A DNA stretch of 10,431 nt. It comes from JADFXI01 sp050011415 (lineage in GTDB: Bacteria; Nitrospirota; Thermodesulfovibrionia; Thermodesulfovibrionales; Dissulfurispiraceae). The position numbers and the translations under genes were made by a program. The DNA lies in assembly GCA_050011415.1 (NCBI GenBank), contig JBEKJD010000153.1, positions 1 through 10,431 of the forward strand, in the 5' to 3' direction. Numbering within the stretch: position 1 is the stretch's first letter; every line of letters begins with the position of its first letter. Of this stretch, positions 6,837 to 10,431 are shown piece after piece. Below the pieces are notes generated by a model. It did not search any database. It saw only the letters and a list, made by a program, of their open reading frames with translations, and had not been told where the DNA came from.

Positions 6837-7588
6837 TACTTCATACTGCCTACTGTTTCATCGGAAATATCGAAATTACTGTAGACATTTTGCACATCTT
6901 CATTATCTTCCAGGGCCTCCATCAGACGGACCATCTGCTCGGAAGCGCTGCCTTCAAGCGGGACATAGCTTTTGGGAAGCATTGTTATTTCAGCAACCGA
7001 TACCGGAATTCCCCCTTTGACAAGGGCTTCTTTTACAGCATTAAGATTTTCCGGTGATATCGTTATCTCATAATTATCTTCCTTTGGGTCGTTCTCCAGG
7101 TCTTCGGCTCCGGCGTCAAGGGCCAGCGATAACAACGTGTCTTCATCAGCTTTGGCTTTGGCGACAAGGATGTAACCCTTTTTCTCAAACATCCATGCAA
7201 CGCACCCGGCCTCTCCGAGACTCCCTCCGCTTTTCGAGAGGATATGCCTTATTTCCGATACAGTCCTGTTCCTGTTATCAGACAGCGTTTCTATGAGAAG
7301 AGCTGCTCCGCCAGGACCATACCCTTCATAGATGCTTTCCTCATAGGTAGTACCCGGCAATTCCCCCGTGCCTTTCATTATTGCCTTCTTTATATTGTCC
7401 GAAGGCATATTGACTTCTTTCGCTTTTTCGATAGCGGTCCTTAACCGGGGGTTCCCATCAGGATCACCGCCTCCTGCTCGGGCGGCAACGGAAATCTCTT
7501 TAACTACCTTTGTAAAAGTCTTGCCTTTCTTTGCATCAGTATTCGCTTTCTTATGTTTTATCTGTGACCATTTGGAATGCCCTGACAT
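6836..7588 (-). CDS. yebC: YebC/PmpR family protein (TACO1-like)
   Basis: This is a cytosolic protein of the YebC/PmpR/TACO1 family. Members have been described as DNA-binding transcriptional regulators and, more recently, as factors that help ribosomes through difficult sequences. The product is 250 aa, the usual length. It starts with the signature MSGHSKWSQIKHKKA, followed by D-A-K-K-G-K-x-F-T-K (18-27), GGGDPDGNPRLR (39-50), K-A-K-E-V-N-M-P-S-D-N-I (55-66), Y-E-G-Y-G-P-G-G-A-A (87-96), and R-N-R-T-V-S-E-I-R-H (106-115). All the family's landmark motifs are intact. The start has a strong AGGAGG six bases upstream. The stop overlaps the DUF502 start by one base. It appears to be the first gene of the yebC-DUF502-glmU operon. 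Confidence 0.97.
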   Translation of the reverse strand: MSGHSKWSQIKHKKANTDAKKGKTFTKVVKEISVAARAGGGDPDGNPRLRTAIEKAKEVNMPSDNIKKAIMKGTGELPGTTYEESIYEGYGPGGAALLIETLSDNRNRTVSEIRHILSKSGGSLGEAGCVAWMFEKKGYILVAKAKADEDTLLSLALDAGAEDLENDPKEDNYEITISPENLNAVKEALVKGGIPVSVAEITMLPKSYVPLEGSASEQMVRLMEALEDNEDVQNVYSNFDISDETVGSMK

Positions 7589-7594
7589 GTGGGT

Positions 7595-7600
7595 CCTCCT
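7595..7600 (-). promoter_or_regulatory. Strong Shine-Dalgarno of yebC
   Basis: AGGAGG on the minus strand lies six bases upstream of the yebC ATG. It is the clearest ribosome binding site in the window. Confidence 0.8.
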
Positions 7601-7642
7601 AAAGCGTTGAACATCATGCGCCGCGCGTTAACGGTACTGTTT

Positions 7643-7672
7643 ATGATAATAGGATTACACAAACACTGTCAA
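7643..7672 (-). promoter_or_regulatory. Candidate sigma70-type promoter of the yebC operon
   Basis: On the minus strand a perfect TTGACA (7667-7672) is followed by overlapping -10 candidates: TATCAT (7643-7648, 18-bp spacer) and TATTAT (7646-7651, 15-bp spacer). Transcription would start near 7635 and leave a 5' leader of about 45 nt before the yebC ATG, which holds the Shine-Dalgarno. Confidence 0.6.
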
Positions 7673-7678
7673 GGAGTT

Positions 7679-7839
7679 GGACATATCTCCAAATCCCGAC
7701 ATGGCAACTTAAAAACGTTAAATTACGTGTCATTGCGAGAACCCGGAGGGTTCGTGGCAATCTCCTGCTGAAAGACTGCGATTGCTTCGCTTCGCTCGCA
7801 ATGACATTTTACATATCGGAATTTTGGGACATATCTCCA
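7679..7839. repeat. 13-bp direct repeat flanking a palindromic element
   Basis: GGACATATCTCCA occurs at 7679-7691 and again at 7827-7839 in the same orientation. Just inside each copy is a looser inverted pair: CCAAATCCCGACATGG (7689-7704) resembles the reverse complement of ACATATCGGAATTTTGG (7811-7827). Between them sits the palindrome at 7728-7806. The layout suggests a composite or nested small mobile element, but no transposase is present and I do not recognise the family. Confidence 0.5.
7728..7806. repeat. Dispersed palindromic repeat (TGTCATTGCGAG ends)
   Basis: A 79-bp element begins TGTCATTGCGAG and ends with its exact reverse complement CTCGCAATGACA (12-bp terminal inverted repeat). 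Inside the left half is a 6-bp hairpin GAACCC-GGA-GGGTTC (7739-7753). The style, with GGCAATCTCC and GATTGCTTCGCT inner segments, matches a repeat type scattered through many environmental bacterial genomes. It lies between the yebC promoter region and the decayed 3' end of the phosphorylase gene and could form a transcript-ending hairpin. Confidence 0.75.
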
Positions 7840-7938
7840 TTACTTTACCTCCGCGCCTTCCAACGCATTTTTACAGGCGCATACCCGTTGAGCCGGTATC
7901 TGCGCAACTGCCGCCCTCAACAGCGATTTTATAGCATC
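7840..7938 (-). pseudogene. Out-of-frame C-terminal remnant of the phosphorylase gene
   Basis: Directly past the deletion point the minus strand reads D-A-I-K-S-L-L-R-A-A-V-A-Q-I-P-A-Q, then R-V-C-A-C-K-N-A-L-E-G-A-E-V-K and TAA (7840-7842), 32 residues in a frame different from the main gene. This fits the expected end of MTA/MTI phosphorylases, which close with a helix ending in I-P and then a C-x-C-x-x-A-L-like segment. It shows that the gene was once longer and that the upstream frame now misses this end. Confidence 0.75.
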
Positions 7939-8555
7939 AAGACAACAGAAATACCGGCACAGCACATCTCAAGCTCCCTGGCAAGGGCCGCTTCCGGCAT
8001 TGCCGTCATCCCTACCACATCAGCGCCTATCAAAGAAAAAAACTGTATTTCCTTTGCCGTCTCGAGCCGGGGGCCATTAGAGCATATATATGTCCCATTT
8101 TTTTTAACAGACAGCCCGGCAGAACCGGCAGCGTGCAATAAGATGTCTCTCAACCTGGTGCAATAAGGAGCCGTAAAATCGACATGCACAACTTTTTCGC
8201 CATCATAGAACGTCGAAGGGCGCGCTCCCATAGTCATATCAATAATCTGGTCAGGAATGACTATGGAGCCGGGCCGCATTTCGCCGCTTATGCCCCCTAC
8301 CGCTCCGATCGATATTATTTCGTCCACACCAAGGGATTTGAAACCCCATATATTCGCGCGGTAGTTTATCTTGTGAGGAGGAATGCTGTGTGGAATTCCG
8401 TGGCGGGCGAGAAATATCAGTTCCGTACCATTGAGGACAAGACGTCTATAAATTGATGACGGCTGCCCGTAAGGGGTAGAGAGTGAAATCTCTTCTCTAA
8501 TATCTAACCCGTCAATATCGTAGAGCCCGCTACCGCCTATAAGACCGATTGGCAT
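7929..8555 (-). CDS. mtnP: Methylthioadenosine/methylthioinosine phosphorylase family, C-terminally broken
   Basis: Enzymes of this family split 5'-methylthioadenosine or methylthioinosine with phosphate, recycling the by-product of polyamine and SAM metabolism. Visible landmarks, counted from M at 8555, are GGSG (7-10), phosphate-site RHG (51-53), NYRANI (64-69), GAVGG (84-88), GPRLET (161-166) and G-M-T-A-M-P-E-A-A-L-A-R-E-L (182-195). The last two resemble the methylthioinosine subgroup. After S-V-V the frame runs into L-M-L and stop at 208 aa, against about 245-260 expected. The loop that reads the purine 6-position and the following helix are missing, and the real end lies in another frame. 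I take it as a pseudogene or inactive product. The start is uncertain: ATG at 8555 or 8561, neither with a clear Shine-Dalgarno. An ATG at 8615 lies inside a repeat and is unlikely. Confidence 0.85.
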   Translation of the reverse strand: MPIGLIGGSGLYDIDGLDIREEISLSTPYGQPSSIYRRLVLNGTELIFLARHGIPHSIPPHKINYRANIWGFKSLGVDEIISIGAVGGISGEMRPGSIVIPDQIIDMTMGARPSTFYDGEKVVHVDFTAPYCTRLRDILLHAAGSAGLSVKKNGTYICSNGPRLETAKEIQFFSLIGADVVGMTAMPEAALARELEMCCAGISVVLML

Positions 8556-8607
8556 GAACATATTGTAGGGGATTGTGGAAAGATAGAGCAAGTGAAACCG
8601 GCTATGG

Positions 8608-8793
8608 GATTGCAATTCAGGCAGTAGATGAATCTCTTCCGCTCACTCCGTTTTGACAGTTCTACGGCTCGTCTCGCTACAGTCGCAAAATTCCCTTCGG
8701 TCAGTTTCGCTCCTGTTTTACGCTCGGTCGCCAAGAACTGTTTCAAAACTCCGTTAATGCTTCAGAGATTCATCTACTGCCTGAATTGCAGGA
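8608..8793. mobile_element. MITE-like element with perfect 27-bp inverted repeats
   Basis: The arms 8611-8637 and 8764-8790 are perfect reverse complements over 27 bp, around a 126-bp centre. The centre shows further imperfect pairing (TTTTGACAGTTCT at 8651-8663 against AGAACTGTTTCAAAA at 8734-8748). The hexamer CTATGG lies exactly 3 bp outside each arm (8602-8607 and 8794-8799), as a target-site duplication would. No transposase is encoded. It therefore looks like a non-autonomous inserted element. The left edge is about 50 bp upstream of the phosphorylase start, where that gene's promoter would be expected. Confidence 0.65.
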
Positions 8794-8878
8794 CTATGGA
8801 TATTGAAGACCCCTTATGTGTAATATAAATAAATTAATTAAGAATTATGGAAAAAAATACTAGTATCTTTAACACTTA

Positions 8879-8910
8879 AATTCTTAATTCGTAATTCTTA
8901 ATTCGTAATT
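8879..8910 (+). repeat. 14-bp AT-rich tandem repeat before the radical SAM gene
   Basis: AATTCTTAATTCGT occurs twice in a row (8879-8892, 8893-8906), followed by AATT and a run of T. An inverted match, AATTAAGAATTA (8836-8847), pairs with TAATTCTTAATT (8892-8903), so the leader could form an AT-rich stem. It ends 13 bp before the ATG at 8924, where no Shine-Dalgarno is seen. Confidence 0.7.
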
Positions 8911-8923
8911 TTTTTTTACTCCT

Positions 8924-10045
8924 ATGGATAGTATCGAAAAGCTGAAGATACTCTCGGAAGATTCGCAATATGATCTTGCCTGCGCATGCGGTACGGGCAA
9001 GGACGACCGCCGGAAACGGGGAACAGAAGGGAAATGGCTATACCCGGTGGCCTTGCCGCAGGGAGGGTATTCCATCCTCTTAAAAACCCTGCTTTCAAAT
9101 GCTTGCAAGAACGACTGCAAATACTGCCCGCTGCGCTCGGAAACAAATGTCCGGCGCTGTACGCTCCAACCTGAAGAAGTGGCCTCTATATTCATGGAAT
9201 ACGTAAACAGGAAAAAAGTCTTTGGCTTGTTCTTAAGCTCCGGCGTCATGAACAGTGCCGACTATACCATGGACAAAATCAACACTGTGGCCCGTCTGCT
9301 AAGGTATAAGCACCAATTTAAAGGTTACATACACCTCAAAATCATCCCCGGCGCATCGGACGCGGCTATCGAGGATTCTGTTTTGTTGGCGAGCGCCGTA
9401 TCGCTCAATATCGAGACGCCGGGGAAAAAAAGATTTGACCTGCTTTCTGATAAGAAGGACTACCTGAACGACATCGTCCGTCCCCTGAAGCTCATGGGCA
9501 GGCTCACCGGCCAGGGCACGCGATTTCCCCGTGTAAAGTGCACCTCCCAGTTCATTGTTGGAGCATCTGATGAGACCGATTCGGAGATTATCGATTATAT
9601 GTTCCGTTTTTACCGCGGCCTGAAATTCCATCGTGTCTACTTCTCGGCCTATCAGCGTGGATTGGGAAATCCTGACCTCCCCGGAGAGAAGAATTTCCAG
9701 GCAGTCCCGGACAAGAGTTTTATGCGGGAACACCGTCTGTATCAGGTTGATTTTCTTATCCGCAGGTATGGATTCACCATGCAGGACATCCTCCTCAACA
9801 ATCTCGGCAATTTGAGTCTGGATAAGGACCCAAAGGAAGTCTGGGCCGAAAACCATCCTGAATATTATCCTGTCAGGATTAATACATCGCACAAAGAGGC
9901 ATTGCTCAGAGTGCCTGGCCTGGGACCGGATACCGTCAGCAGGATATTGAAGATGCGGCGGGAAAGAGGGGTCTCCAGGATCGAGGATTTGGGCATAAAG
10001 GGAAAAAGGCTCGAAAAAGTGAAGAGCTATGTGATTTTAGAGTAA
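8924..10045 (+). CDS. Radical SAM protein with C-terminal helix-hairpin-helix (putative DNA modification/repair)
   Basis: This 373-aa radical SAM protein has the cluster motif C-K-N-D-C-K-Y-C (C61, C65, C68; CX3CX2C), followed by L-R-S-E-T-N-V-R-R. Glycine-rich and S-S-G-V stretches (104-108) and L-N-I-E-T-P (161-166) fit a TIM-barrel radical SAM core. The C-terminus (about 324-358, A-L-L-R-V-P-G-L-G-P-D-T-V-S-R-I-L) is a helix-hairpin-helix typical of DNA-binding proteins, followed by I-E-D-L-G-I. Together these match the family described as putative DNA modification/repair radical SAM proteins, usually encoded beside a uracil-DNA-glycosylase-like partner. Its actual reaction is not established. 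Here no partner is adjacent: the upstream neighbour is a broken gene on the other strand and the downstream gene is convergent, 10 bp away. A Cys pair (C20, C22) lies ahead of the core. The start is the first Met, without a clear Shine-Dalgarno. Confidence 0.88.
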   Translation: MDSIEKLKILSEDSQYDLACACGTGKDDRRKRGTEGKWLYPVALPQGGYSILLKTLLSNACKNDCKYCPLRSETNVRRCTLQPEEVASIFMEYVNRKKVFGLFLSSGVMNSADYTMDKINTVARLLRYKHQFKGYIHLKIIPGASDAAIEDSVLLASAVSLNIETPGKKRFDLLSDKKDYLNDIVRPLKLMGRLTGQGTRFPRVKCTSQFIVGASDETDSEIIDYMFRFYRGLKFHRVYFSAYQRGLGNPDLPGEKNFQAVPDKSFMREHRLYQVDFLIRRYGFTMQDILLNNLGNLSLDKDPKEVWAENHPEYYPVRINTSHKEALLRVPGLGPDTVSRILKMRRERGVSRIEDLGIKGKRLEKVKSYVILE

Positions 10046-10055
10046 GGGTCTGCCC

Positions 10056-10431
10056 CTAATCGGCATCAGGCGAAAGATCGTCGTCTGCGTTCACGTACCT
10101 GTAATTCTCTCTCAAGTATTTGCCGGGCAGATCGTCTGTATCTGAATTTGACCTGCCGGGCCCCATGTAGGTAGTGCGCTCTATGGTGCGCCCGTTCTGT
10201 TCGATATAGGCGGGCATATGCAACTTGTCGTCCATACAGACGCGGGTCTTCTCCTCATTTTCCACACTAAATAAAGTACAAGTATGTTTTTCATCCGTTT
10301 CATTTTCTTTTATCAGTTTTGATCCCGGCTTCAGATTAATAAGCCCTACCATATTATTCCAGTTCGTGAACTCGCCGATCCGGTAAAGATTTTCCTGGCT
10401 TACTTTCGTGATCAGCTTTTTGTTTTTGTCG
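10056..10431 (-). CDS. Unrecognised protein, 3' part only
   Basis: The frame is open from the window edge to a TAG at 10056, giving the last 124 residues; the N-terminus lies outside. An internal ATG at 10352 is not a convincing start, because the frame continues upstream with protein-like sequence (L-Y-R-I-G-E-F-T-N-W-N-N). The visible part is hydrophilic, with alternating beta-like segments (K-H-T-C-T-L-F-S, T-R-V-C-M-D-D-K-L-H-M-P-A-Y-I-E), two cysteines 15 residues apart, and an acidic tail (N-A-D-D-D-L-S-P-D-A-D). The pattern of a short strand, then V-C-M-D-D-K-L-x-M-P, then a strand recalls LolA-like or DUF4412-type periplasmic beta proteins, but this is only an impression. It converges on the radical SAM gene with a 10-bp gap and no visible terminator. 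Confidence 0.6.
   Translation of the reverse strand, partial: DKNKKLITKVSQENLYRIGEFTNWNNMVGLINLKPGSKLIKENETDEKHTCTLFSVENEEKTRVCMDDKLHMPAYIEQNGRTIERTTYMGPGRSNSDTDDLPGKYLRENYRYVNADDDLSPDAD

Larger units (their letters stand above)
8556..8923. other. 368-bp gap between two divergent genes
   Basis: This region separates the broken phosphorylase (minus) from the radical SAM gene (plus). About half of it is the MITE-like element at 8608-8793. The remainder is very AT-rich: a weak plus-strand promoter candidate TTGAAG (8803-8808) with TATAAA (8824-8829) at a short 15-bp spacing, a 10-bp palindrome ATACTAGTAT (8857-8866), and the tandem repeat next to the radical SAM start. Short open frames on both strands here are parts of the element and carry no recognisable protein. 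Confidence 0.6.

Noticed and set aside
8537..8828. Short open frames on both strands sharing R-F-I-Y-C-L-N-C
   Set aside because: The shared peptide comes from the inverted repeat arms of the MITE-like element, read on both strands.
9299..9892. 197-codon minus-strand open frame antisense to the radical SAM gene
   Set aside because: It is a shadow of a clearly conserved gene, with no motifs of its own.
10046..10055. Small palindrome GGG-TCTG-CCC between convergent genes as a terminator
   Set aside because: A 3-bp stem with no T-run is too weak to count as a terminator.

Overview
The window reads as chromosomal bacterial DNA of moderate GC. It holds six conserved genes in a row on the minus strand, one broken purine-salvage gene, one radical SAM gene on the plus strand, and the 3' end of an unrecognised gene. 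The gene set and the dispersed palindromic repeats would fit a Nitrospirota or deltaproteobacterial-type genome. That is an impression from sequence style, not a tested placement. I see no tRNA, rRNA, CRISPR array, intact insertion sequence or phage gene.

Minus-strand block, in transcription order (7588 down to 237): yebC (TACO1/PmpR family), a DUF502 membrane protein, glmU, glmS, a PcrA/UvrD helicase and gatC. yebC has a good sigma70-like promoter and a strong Shine-Dalgarno. It overlaps the DUF502 gene by one base (TAATG), and glmU follows one base after the DUF502 stop, so these three look like one coupled operon. glmS follows about 240 bp later. GlmS makes glucosamine-6-phosphate and GlmU turns glucosamine-1-phosphate into UDP-GlcNAc, so the pair supplies two of the steps leading to peptidoglycan and LPS precursors. 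The helicase gene has its own candidate promoter with a perfect extended -10, and gatC is coupled to it 3 bp downstream. gatA, the usual partner of gatC, does not follow within the window.

Right part: a gene of the methylthioadenosine/methylthioinosine phosphorylase family (7929-8555, minus) has lost roughly 20-30 codons near its 3' end and shifted frame. Its true C-terminus is still readable in another frame (7840-7938). About 50 bp upstream of its start lies a MITE-like element with perfect 27-bp inverted repeats and a candidate 6-bp target duplication. Beyond it, on the plus strand, is a radical SAM protein with CX3CX2C and a C-terminal helix-hairpin-helix. It resembles the family that is usually linked to a uracil-DNA-glycosylase-like partner, but no partner is next to it here. 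A partial minus-strand gene converges on it.

The intergenic gaps are unusually rich in repeats. They include a double hairpin with a compensatory base-pair change (102-178), inverted copies of a GC-rich repeat between glmU and glmS (one copy now codes the GlmU tail), a 79-bp imperfect palindrome (7728-7806) flanked by a 13-bp direct repeat, the MITE-like element, and a 14-bp AT-rich tandem repeat. No wholly new system is evident. The most notable points are the decayed phosphorylase, the MITE-like element and the apparently orphan radical SAM/HhH protein.
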